Of a stretch of DNA of 64,000 nt, positions 49,909-56,675 are shown piece after piece. The notes below the pieces were generated by a model. It was not told the DNA's origin. It saw only the letters and a list, made by a program, of their open reading frames with translations, and did not search any database. Made by a program: the position numbers and the translations under genes. Source of the DNA: Rossellomorea sp. SC111 (GTDB taxonomy: Bacteria; Bacillota; Bacilli; Bacillales; Bacillaceae_B); assembly GCF_024733565.1 (NCBI RefSeq), contig NZ_JANIOC010000008.1, positions 62,001-126,000 on the forward strand, given 5' to 3'. Numbering within the stretch: position 1 is the first letter of the stretch; every line of letters starts with the position of its first letter.

Positions 49909-50019
49909 ATGTCATTTTCCCTTACACTATACCCTGACCGACACAAACACAATCCATTTCACAAGCCTAATAAAAGCATCCTATTTCACCACTCCTCCTT
50001 TTATACGGGGTGCATATGA
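49909..50019 (+). CDS. Small ORF (36 aa) coupled to membrane protein gene
   Basis: ATG 49909 is nine bases after a perfect AGGAGG (49894-49899), a better site than that of the downstream gene. The 36-residue product, MSFSLTLYPDRHKHNPFHKP and onwards, is rich in His, Phe, Ser and Pro, with no membrane segment. Its stop TGA (50017-50019) overlaps the ATG of the next gene (50016), so it may serve mainly as a translated leader for it. No family recognised; not confirmed as a functional peptide. Confidence 0.5.
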   Translation: MSFSLTLYPDRHKHNPFHKPNKSILFHHSSFYTGCI

Positions 50020-50477
50020 AGTCATCCATTACAAAATTAGAAGGGATCCTGTGGAGTATTGCGCTGCCGGGTTTTCCTCAATTGCTTGTTGGTTTATGGT
50101 TTAAGGGAACGTTGTTTGTGCTTCTTGAGATCATTATCAATATTCAAAGTAACTTCAATCTGGGGATCATGTACAGTTTTTTAGGCGAAACACATAAAGC
50201 AGCAGATATTCTTGATTACCAGTGGCTTATGTTTTATCCGTGTTTATATATGTTTGCCATGTGGGATGCGTATAAAATTGCCGATGGCCAAAAGGGAAAG
50301 TACAGTTTTTTACCCTTTGTTATGTCCGCCTATATGGTAACGGTTGGTTTGATGTATTCCCCTAAGGTATATCTATTCGGGAAATTTATCGGGCCCATTT
50401 TTCTGCCGATTTTGTTTGTGATTCCCGGAGTGTTGCTGGGGCTATTGATACGAGCCATCCTGATACGGGTTCAATAA
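50016..50477 (+). CDS. Small polytopic membrane protein (153 aa)
   Basis: A 153-residue protein with about four to five hydrophobic segments (for example LWSIALPGFPQLLVGLWFKG, YPCLYMFAMWDAYKIAD, PIFLPILFVIPGVLLGLLI). A GxPQxxxG loop near residue 17 and MWDAYKIADG in the middle recur in small Bacillaceae membrane proteins of unknown role. Its own ribosome binding site is poor (GGGGTG four bases away), consistent with translational coupling to the 36-aa ORF whose stop overlaps this ATG. A GTG at 50010 would add two residues. Confidence 0.65.
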   Translation: MKSSITKLEGILWSIALPGFPQLLVGLWFKGTLFVLLEIIINIQSNFNLGIMYSFLGETHKAADILDYQWLMFYPCLYMFAMWDAYKIADGQKGKYSFLPFVMSAYMVTVGLMYSPKVYLFGKFIGPIFLPILFVIPGVLLGLLIRAILIRVQ

Positions 50478-50547
50478 ATTTTTTCTCTTTACGAATAGGT
50501 GTTTTTGAGTTAAAATATATCTATACAAATGAACGTTTTCTACCTGT

Positions 50548-50674
50548 CAAAGGGGAGTAGCTATAGGTTTCATACCTAAACAAAGTCGTCAATTCATGGT
50601 GCATGCCATCGGCTTTGTTGGCATATCCGTATGCTAAGCAAGACCTTTGCCTTATTTAGGCAAGGGTCTTTTTA
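50548..50674 (+). ncRNA. yybP-ykoY (Mn2+) riboswitch
   Basis: AAAGGGGAGTAGC at 50550 and the distal segment GGCATATCCGTATGC with AAGCAAGACC are the conserved halves of the yybP-ykoY motif. They are followed by a terminator whose stem (AAGACCTTTGCC/GGCAAGGGTCTT, 50641-50670) uses the last conserved bases, then T5. Position directly before a TerC family gene is the canonical context of this class, which responds to Mn2+. Confidence 0.93.
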
Positions 50675-50735
50675 TTTTTATAAAATTCCTTGCCTATTGG
50701 AAAACTAACTATGTAAATAGGGAGGGACTAGAGGT

Positions 50736-51521
50736 ATGGATGCTTCGATGTTATTGGAATATGGATGGGTCCTGCTGATTTTGGTAGGTCTTGAAGGGAT
50801 TTTAGCTGCTGATAATGCGGTGGTAATGGCTGTAATGGTCAAACATTTACCTGTGGAACAAAGGAAAAAAGCACTTTTTTACGGTCTATTGGGAGCCTTT
50901 GTCTTTAGGTTCGCTGCATTATTTCTTATTTCGTTCTTAGTCAATGTGTGGCAGGTTCAGGCCATTGGGGCCATCTATTTATTCTACGTGGCCATACACC
51001 ATTTTGTGAAGAAAAGGAAAGACACTGGGGCAGTAGAAGAGGAACCGGCAAAAGGATCGGGATTCTGGACTACTGTGCTCAAGGTGGAACTTGCGGATAT
51101 CGCATTCGCGGTTGATTCCATGCTTGCTGCCGTTGCCTTGGCCGTAACCCTTCAACCGACTGGATGGTTTGATGTAGGAGGTATTGACGGAGGGCAATTT
51201 ATTGTCATGTTCCTGGGCGGCATCATCGGGTTGGTGATCATGAGGTTTGCTGCAACATGGTTTGTGAAATTATTGGAGAAATACCCTACCTTAGAATCAG
51301 CAGCATTTTTAATTGTTGGCTGGGTGGGTGTGAAACTTGCCGTTTTCACCCTCGCTCATCCTGATGTAGCCATCCTGGACCAACACTTTCCAGAATCAAA
51401 AGGGTGGAAACTTGTATTCTGGAGCGTATTGATCCTGCTATCTGTAGGCGGGTATGTATTATCAAGAAGAAAAGCAAAGCAGGAAGAAGAGGAAATAGAA
51501 AGAAGAGCAAAAGCAGAATAA
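50736..51521 (+). CDS. TerC family membrane protein (YkoY-like)
   Basis: Seven-TM TerC family protein of 261 residues. Both metal-binding motifs are present: LEGILAADNAVVMAVMVKHLP (Glu/Asp/Asn in TM1) and VELADIAFAVDSMLAAVALA (Asp-x-x-F-A-x-D-S). TerC proteins of the YkoY/MeeY group export Mn2+ and supply metal to secreted enzymes. The preceding Mn2+ riboswitch supports that role here. The C-terminal 15 residues are strongly charged (KRKAKQEEEEIERRAKAE). ATG after AGGGAGG. Confidence 0.94.
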   Translation: MDASMLLEYGWVLLILVGLEGILAADNAVVMAVMVKHLPVEQRKKALFYGLLGAFVFRFAALFLISFLVNVWQVQAIGAIYLFYVAIHHFVKKRKDTGAVEEEPAKGSGFWTTVLKVELADIAFAVDSMLAAVALAVTLQPTGWFDVGGIDGGQFIVMFLGGIIGLVIMRFAATWFVKLLEKYPTLESAAFLIVGWVGVKLAVFTLAHPDVAILDQHFPESKGWKLVFWSVLILLSVGGYVLSRRKAKQEEEEIERRAKAE

Positions 51522-51531
51522 TTCACCTTTT

Positions 51532-51566
51532 AAAGCTAACGTGGAATTTCCACGTTAGCTTTTTTG
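51532..51566 (+). terminator. Terminator of terC
   Basis: AAAGCTAACGTGG pairs with CCACGTTAGCTTT, followed by T-run. Confidence 0.92.
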
Positions 51567-51670
51567 AGTTTTTTTTGGTGAGGGTGAAGCCTCACAAATC
51601 GGTGATTCACAGCTTGTCCACATGAAAAGTCATTGATGTTGAAGAGATTTCTCAATTTTATTAGGATAAA

Positions 51671-51698
51671 CCCCCTCAAAAAAAATTCTTTTAACGTA
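51671..51698 (+). promoter_or_regulatory. Possible SigI-type autoregulatory promoter
   Basis: ACCCCC-type -35 (CCCCC at 51671-51675) and CGTA at 51695-51698, spaced 19 bp, resemble the sigma-I pattern (C-rich -35, CGWA -10). Located 136 bp before sigI. Confidence 0.4.
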
Positions 51699-51833
51699 AT
51701 TCCTTTAATAAGGCGATCGATCGGCCAATAACTAAATAACATATGAGGTGATATGAGAAACTCCCCCCTCTCCTTTTCGCTTTTACATTCAACACCATAT
51801 GAGTATAATAGTGTGCAGGATGGGGTGAGGCTG

Positions 51834-52586
51834 ATGCTAAATGTTCTACTATTTCTACTCGCTAAAAAAAAGAAGCAATCGCTTGAAGAGATGGCGATCC
51901 AAATACAAAATGGTGATGAGCAATTATTGAACATAGTCCTCGAAGACTATAAGCCATTTATTAAAAAAACGGTATCATCGGTCTGCAAACGATTCATTTA
52001 TGAAAGTGATGATGAATTCAGCATCGGTCTGATTGCCTTTCATGACGCTATATTAAAGTATAATCTACAACGGGGCTCTTCCCTCATCAGTTTCTCTGAA
52101 GTAATCATCAAGCGGAAAGTGATTGATTATATCAGAAAAAATGGGAAGTTTCAGGATATCAGCTTCGATAAGAGCACGTTTGAGGATGGGGAAGATGCTT
52201 CGAGCTTGACGGTCGATCAGATTGTGTCTGTAGAGGAATTCGGGAGACAGGAAGAAGCCAGTAAGAGACGTGAAGAGATTCTGTCTTTCCAAGAACACCT
52301 GGCTCAATACAAGTTGTCCTTCTACGATTTGGTTGAACAATCGCCCAAGCATGAAGATGCACGGTTGAATGCCATAGAAATCGCCAAAAAGGTAGTGAGT
52401 TCACAAGAACTTTTGGATTATCTTATAGAAAAAAGACGATTGCCGATAAAAAAATTAGAAAAACAGGTGAACGTCACCAGAAAAACAATTGAGAGAAATA
52501 GAAAATATATTATAGCCATTTCTCTTATTCTTATAGGGGATTATGTTTATTTAAGGGATTATTTAAAAGGGCGGTTAGAGATATGA
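51834..52586 (+). CDS. sigI: RNA polymerase sigma factor SigI
   Basis: Sigma-70 family factor of 250 residues, about the length of B. subtilis SigI. Region 2 is visible in DYKPFIKKTVSSVCKRFIYE, DDEFSIGLIAFHDAILKY and ISFSEVIIKRKVIDYIRKNG; the C-terminal half is the SigI-specific domain ending in a helix-turn-helix (LPIKKLEKQVNVTRKTIERN). ATG 51834 with GGGGTGAGG upstream; the frame is open further up to 51753 without a site. Controls cell-wall genes (lytE, mreBH) and heat response in B. subtilis. Overlaps the anti-sigma gene by 4 bp (ATGA). Confidence 0.93.
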   Translation: MLNVLLFLLAKKKKQSLEEMAIQIQNGDEQLLNIVLEDYKPFIKKTVSSVCKRFIYESDDEFSIGLIAFHDAILKYNLQRGSSLISFSEVIIKRKVIDYIRKNGKFQDISFDKSTFEDGEDASSLTVDQIVSVEEFGRQEEASKRREEILSFQEHLAQYKLSFYDLVEQSPKHEDARLNAIEIAKKVVSSQELLDYLIEKRRLPIKKLEKQVNVTRKTIERNRKYIIAISLILIGDYVYLRDYLKGRLEI

Positions 52587-53710
52587 AAAAAGGGATCATT
52601 ATGGAAATCAAACAGGATATCCTGGTGATGATGACACCGGAAGGAGAATTTCTTACAGGAAGAAAGCAGCCCGAACAACAGTATGAGATAGGGGAAGAGA
52701 TTCCTTTCTTTCCCTTGAGCTCAAGAACTGATAAGCCAAAATCAATTTATAAGTGGAATTGGAAAGTGTCGACTTCTATGTTGACAGTCCTTGTCGTCAT
52801 CATTGCCCTGTTCTCAAGTTCTGTGCTACAGAACAACCGGGCTTATGCATATGTTTCGGTCGATATCAATCCCAGTATGGAACTAGCCTTAAATAAAGAT
52901 CAGCAAGTATTGAATATCATGCCGTACAATGATGATGCTAAGGTTCTCATAAAGAAACTGAGTGACTGGAAAAATGAAGATGTTAGGGAAGTGACGGAGA
53001 AAATCTTTCTCTTAAGTGAACGACTCGGATATTTAAAGGGGATTCAAAATGTGTTCATCACTTCTTCCTTTATTGATGATTCCGATCCTAAACGGGAAAC
53101 CGAATTACTGGACGAATTAACTGAGTTTGTTGAGGACTACGGTTCTGATCATTCCACGAACATCATCATGAAAGAAACATCCAGGGAGTTTAGGGAAAAA
53201 GCATCAGAAAAAGGAATGACTGCCGGCTCCCTTATTCGTGAAACAGAACAAAAGGATTCGAATCGAAAAACAGAGCCTGTAGAAAAAGAATTGAACAAAG
53301 AAGATAAAGAAGTTCAAGAAAAAGTGATCAAACAAGAAAAAGAGAAGCAAAAGAAAGCAATTATAGATGAAAAAGTCAAAGCTGCGAATCAAAAGGTGAA
53401 TCCTCCAAGAAAAGAGAAGAAACAAAATGCGGATAAGATCCAAAAACCTCAAAAAAACCATGACCATCCGCAAAAGCCTCATCCCGAAAAAAAATTGGAG
53501 AGGGGAAAACCTGAAAAATCACAAACCGGGAACTCCTCGATAGGTAACAATGGCAACAGAGGTGATGAGAGATCTAATAAAGGGCATGACAATCATCAGC
53601 GAAATGACCAGGGGTCTCATCGAGAAGATGATAAGCATAATCATCATCAGAATAAAAATGAAGATAAGAAACACAACCATGAAAACAGACAGGAAAATAA
53701 AAAAGAGTAA
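52583..53710 (+). CDS. rsgI: Anti-sigma-I factor RsgI
   Basis: Membrane-bound anti-sigma factor of 375 residues. Residues 1-55 form the cytoplasmic RsgI_N domain (GIIMEIKQDILVMMTPEGEF), 63-82 one membrane helix, and 88-200 the extracytoplasmic beta-rich domain with the conserved DINPSMEL (Asn96-Pro97, the site at which related RsgI proteins self-cleave). From about 210 to the end the protein is a low-complexity tail rich in Lys, Glu, His and Asn, extending into the wall. Starts inside the sigI stop codon (ATGA), the usual arrangement for keeping the pair balanced. Followed by a terminator. Confidence 0.92.
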   Translation: MKKGIIMEIKQDILVMMTPEGEFLTGRKQPEQQYEIGEEIPFFPLSSRTDKPKSIYKWNWKVSTSMLTVLVVIIALFSSSVLQNNRAYAYVSVDINPSMELALNKDQQVLNIMPYNDDAKVLIKKLSDWKNEDVREVTEKIFLLSERLGYLKGIQNVFITSSFIDDSDPKRETELLDELTEFVEDYGSDHSTNIIMKETSREFREKASEKGMTAGSLIRETEQKDSNRKTEPVEKELNKEDKEVQEKVIKQEKEKQKKAIIDEKVKAANQKVNPPRKEKKQNADKIQKPQKNHDHPQKPHPEKKLERGKPEKSQTGNSSIGNNGNRGDERSNKGHDNHQRNDQGSHREDDKHNHHQNKNEDKKHNHENRQENKKE

Positions 53711-53720
53711 GAAAGACAGG

Positions 53721-53755
53721 CAAAGGCTCATTCAAATGAATGGGTCTTTGTTCTT
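53721..53755 (+). terminator. Terminator of sigI-rsgI
   Basis: CAAAGGCTCATTC pairs with GAATGGGTCTTTG (two wobbles), followed by a weak T-run. Confidence 0.65.
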
Positions 53756-53764
53756 GGTTAATGT

Positions 53765-53794
53765 AAAAGGGTAGCTGGAACGTGCCAGCTACCC
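53765..53794 (-). terminator. Terminator of SASP gene
   Basis: GGGTAGCTGG (53769-53778) pairs with CCAGCTACCC (53785-53794); on the minus strand followed by TTTTAC. Confidence 0.8.
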
Positions 53795-53804
53795 GAATGC
53801 CAAA

Positions 53805-54005
53805 TTATTTAGTTTGTTGTCCAGTTAATTGAGATTGGGCTTGCTTCACAAGACGCTTTGTGATTTCTCCTCCAACTGATCCGTTAGAGCGTGAAACTGT
53901 ATCTGATCCAAGCGTAACGCCAAACTCCTGGGCGATTTCATATTTCACTTGATCAAGGTACTGTTCAACACCAGGAACAAGTAATTTATTTGAACTTCTA
54001 GACAT
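53805..54005 (-). CDS. Alpha/beta-type small acid-soluble spore protein
   Basis: DNA-coating spore protein of 66 residues starting [20 protein letters not shown]. The GPR protease recognition region [11 protein letters not shown] and the DNA-binding [20 protein letters not shown] segment are typical of the SspA/B/C/D family. ATG 54005 follows AAGGAGG; the frame runs on upstream to 54143 without a site. Expected to be transcribed by sigma-G in the forespore; I could not identify a convincing sigma-G promoter in the 268-bp upstream gap. Protects spore DNA against UV and supplies amino acids on germination. Confidence 0.96.
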   Translation of the reverse strand: MSRSSNKLLVPGVEQYLDQVKYEIAQEFGVTLGSDTVSRSNGSVGGEITKRLVKQAQSQLTGQQTK

Positions 54006-54273
54006 AGTCGTTTTCCTCCTTACTAGGATACTTGAAACAATGAATGTTTCAGTACTTATATTATTTGTATTATCATCATGAACATGAATGGTAATATTTC
54101 GACGAAATTGTATTGTTTGCTTTAAAATAATATTAACCACCACACTTGTCGGTTTAGGAGGCTTTTATTAAAGGAAGAATAAACAATATAAGAAATTATT
54201 CATTTTTCCTTTCATTCTTCGGTTTTATTCTTTAAGATAGATAAGGAAATAATGTTGAAAGGGAATTACATAC

Positions 54274-55626
54274 ATGTGGTATAAGCTTAGATTGAATTTA
54301 AATAAATTAACTCCTGCACAAGTGATTGTAACGTATTATCTTCTTGCGGTGACGATTGCGACCGTACTGCTCAGTCTACCCATTGCTCATAAAGAAGGGG
54401 CGGAATGGAAATTTTTGGATGCGATCTTTACAGCTGTCAGTGCAGTAAGCGTTACTGGCCTTACCGTTGTAAGCACGGTCGACACATTTAATACGACAGG
54501 AATTTTCATCTTAATGTTCGTTCTCCAATTCGGTGGAATTGGAATTATGACACTTGGTACGTTTTTTTGGTTGATCGTAGGAAAGAAAATTGGCTTAAAA
54601 GAACGCCGCCTCATCATGACGGATCAAAACCAGACAAGCCTGGCCGGACTGGTGAGTTTATTAAAACAAATCCTATTATTGATCATATTCATTGAAATCG
54701 TTGGCGCTTTCATATTAGGTGTCTATTTCTTGGGTTATTACCCCACGTGGCAGCAGGCTTTTATTCAAGGGTTGTTTGCCTCTGTCAGTGCCACAACGAA
54801 TGCGGGTTTTGATATTACAGGACAATCCCTCATTCCCTATGCGAATGATTACTTTGTCCAATTCATCACCATCATTTTATTGACACTCGGTGCCATCGGA
54901 TTTCCAGTCCTGATTGAGACCAAAGATTATTTGATGAGTAAGAAGAGAAATAAGCATCATTTTTCTTTATACTCAAAAATCACCACCTTGACGTTTTTTG
55001 CGCTCATGGCATTCGGGACCTTGATCATCTTTCTTTTTGAATATAACCGCTTTTTTGACGGCATGGAATGGCATGAGTCATTCTTCTATGCGTTTTTTCA
55101 ATCGGCTACAACGAGGAACGGGGGGCTTGCCACTATGAATGTGGCTGATTTTTCAACTCCCACCTTATTGGTCATGAGTGCCCTGATGTTCATAGGGGCA
55201 TCACCAAGTTCGGTTGGTGGAGGGATCAGGACCACCACCTTTGCCCTGAATATTTTATTTTTGTTCCATTTTGCAAAGGGAAATCAAACCATTAAGATAT
55301 TCAAAAGGGAAATTCATCATCAGGATGTCATCAAATCCCTGGTCGTGACGATGATGGCCATTTTTATCTGCTTCCTGTCTGTCATTATCCTCACTTTCAC
55401 AGAGGACCATTCCATTATGGAGATTGTGTTTGAAGTTGCATCCGCTTTCGGAACGACGGGATTATCCATGGGGATCACCTCGGAACTTTCCTCGATCGGT
55501 AAATGCGTGATCATCGCACTGATGTTTATCGGTCGGGTGGGCATACTTTCCTTCCTCTTTATGATTGGAGGAAAAGAAAAGACTGCAAAATATCACTATC
55601 CTAAAGAACGGGTCATTATAGGGTAA
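54274..55626 (+). CDS. TrkH/KtrB-type potassium uptake protein
   Basis: Potassium channel-like subunit of 450 residues with four pore-loop repeats characteristic of KtrB/KtrD/TrkH: AVSAVSVTGLTVVST, SVSATTNAGFDITG, SATTRNGGLATMN and ASAFGTTGLSMGIT, each with the key Gly of the selectivity filter. Works with a cytoplasmic KtrA/KtrC partner, which is not encoded nearby; this is the usual situation for KtrD, so KtrD-like is likely. ATG with GAAAGGG site upstream. Followed by a terminator. Confidence 0.93.
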   Translation: MWYKLRLNLNKLTPAQVIVTYYLLAVTIATVLLSLPIAHKEGAEWKFLDAIFTAVSAVSVTGLTVVSTVDTFNTTGIFILMFVLQFGGIGIMTLGTFFWLIVGKKIGLKERRLIMTDQNQTSLAGLVSLLKQILLLIIFIEIVGAFILGVYFLGYYPTWQQAFIQGLFASVSATTNAGFDITGQSLIPYANDYFVQFITIILLTLGAIGFPVLIETKDYLMSKKRNKHHFSLYSKITTLTFFALMAFGTLIIFLFEYNRFFDGMEWHESFFYAFFQSATTRNGGLATMNVADFSTPTLLVMSALMFIGASPSSVGGGIRTTTFALNILFLFHFAKGNQTIKIFKREIHHQDVIKSLVVTMMAIFICFLSVIILTFTEDHSIMEIVFEVASAFGTTGLSMGITSELSSIGKCVIIALMFIGRVGILSFLFMIGGKEKTAKYHYPKERVIIG

Positions 55627-55637
55627 TGGACCTCTTT

Positions 55638-55669
55638 TAAAAAAGGTGCTGCATGCAGCATCTTTTTTT
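55638..55669. terminator. Terminator after Ktr gene
   Basis: Palindrome AAAAAAGGTGCTGC/GCAGCATCTTTTTT centred on AT; between convergent genes. Confidence 0.9.
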
Positions 55670-55695
55670 GTTCTATAAGCATGAAGAGGGAACTC

Positions 55696-56241
55696 TCATT
55701 TTAATGCGGAATAGGGTACGTCAAAGTGGATCATAAGGAACAGGATGATGGGGAGGGAGATGATCCATCCAATTACCGGGTTTTTATGATGGACGATCAA
55801 TACTGTGAACATCATGAGATTAAACAGAAGATCCCAACCGAAATGCCATCCGTGATGGTATGTCATCATTCCGATAAGGTGGGAAAGACCTTCTGTCAAG
55901 CCATAGATACCTGTCCATAACAAAATCCAACCAACCCTTCCCCATAAATCATGCGGAAGTCTCCCGATAAAAATGGAGATGGTGACTGTATATTGAATGG
56001 CCATCTTGCCCAATGAAATAATAGTGTGATTCAAATGAAGAGTGTTGCCAAAGGGGGTGACCGTGTGGAACTCCCACATGGAATAATTAAATAATAGAAA
56101 TTGTGAAAGTAAATCCCCGATAATGAAGAATAATAAAGTTGGATAATAGCTGTAAAAATCCTTCCAGTTACCAAACTTCCACCCTAAGAAAGCGTATGCC
56201 AGCAAAAAAATTAGTATCATGTCCTCATATCCTATCCTCAT
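55696..56241 (-). CDS. CBO0543-like membrane protein
   Basis: A 181-residue protein with about five membrane segments, resembling the CBO0543 family of small clostridial/bacillar membrane proteins: YAFLGWKFGNWKDFYSYYPT at the N-terminus, a loop GNTLHLNHTIISLG and the His/Trp-rich MTYHHGWHFGWDLLFNLMMF. Function unknown. ATG (56241) with few purines upstream. Convergent with the Ktr gene and divergent from the two tiny ORFs at 56363. Confidence 0.7.
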   Translation of the reverse strand: MRIGYEDMILIFLLAYAFLGWKFGNWKDFYSYYPTLLFFIIGDLLSQFLLFNYSMWEFHTVTPFGNTLHLNHTIISLGKMAIQYTVTISIFIGRLPHDLWGRVGWILLWTGIYGLTEGLSHLIGMMTYHHGWHFGWDLLFNLMMFTVLIVHHKNPVIGWIISLPIILFLMIHFDVPYSALK

Positions 56242-56362
56242 TCACACTTTTTCCTTAGTTTCCGGAGTAAATGTTGATTTATTCAGTTGAATGAATACCT
56301 ATTTTTAGAAGAATGGAAAACGAGCAGGCGGGGAAAATAAGGTCAAAGGAGATGAGTCATAA

Positions 56363-56521
56363 ATGAAACGTAAAGCACAGTATAATGCTGCTGAGAAAAA
56401 TAATCAAACCCCACTTAAGAACAAGCAGGAGACTGAATTTTCTGCTGAGTTTTCCCAAGGTGAGGACCCGGCAAAAGGGAAGAATAGAAATTCCTCAAAA
56501 GGTAAAAAAGGGAGAAGCTGA
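56363..56521 (+). CDS. Small hydrophilic protein 1 of coupled pair (52 aa)
   Basis: A 52-residue basic hydrophilic protein, MKRKAQYNAAEKNNQTPLKN then KQETEFSAEFSQG and a Lys/Gly-rich tail. AAAGGAG lies 12 bases before the ATG. Its TGA overlaps the ATG of the next ORF by one base, indicating coupling. Composition (Asn, Gln, Lys, Glu, TEF motif) recalls gamma-type or minor SASPs, but no family can be named with confidence. Too short for standard ORF filters. Confidence 0.55.
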   Translation: MKRKAQYNAAEKNNQTPLKNKQETEFSAEFSQGEDPAKGKNRNSSKGKKGRS

Positions 56522-56646
56522 TGAAAGACAAAAAACAGTCTTTCCGTGAAGAATTCGGTCAGGAATTTGGAGATGTCAATGCAGCCAAAATCCTGGAAGT
56601 GACCCAAAAACAACCAAAGACAGAAGAAAAGAAGAAAAAATGTTAA
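56521..56646 (+). CDS. Small hydrophilic protein 2 of coupled pair (41 aa)
   Basis: A 41-residue protein, MKDKKQSFREEFGQEFGDVN then an alanine/lysine-rich stretch and a KKKKC end. AAAGGGAG lies in the end of the preceding gene, and start and stop codons overlap (tgATGa context). It shares with its partner an E-F-x-x-E-F motif (EEFGQEF here, TEFSAEF in the partner). The stop codon sits inside a terminator hairpin. Function unknown; small spore protein is one possibility. Confidence 0.55.
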   Translation: MKDKKQSFREEFGQEFGDVNAAKILEVTQKQPKTEEKKKKC

Positions 56647-56667
56647 GCGATTCGCTTAACATTTTTT
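56635..56667. terminator. Terminator of small ORF pair / radical SAM gene
   Basis: AAAAAATGTTAAGCG and CGCTTAACATTTTTT form a perfect hairpin with an ATT loop; contains the stop codon of the 41-aa ORF and is symmetrical for the convergent gene. Confidence 0.9.
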
Positions 56668-56675
56668 CTTCTTTA

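Noticed and set aside
49865-50104. 79-codon frame overlapping the coupled small ORF
   Set aside because: Wrong phase relative to the AGGAGG-supported ATG at 49909 and it overlaps the membrane protein gene.
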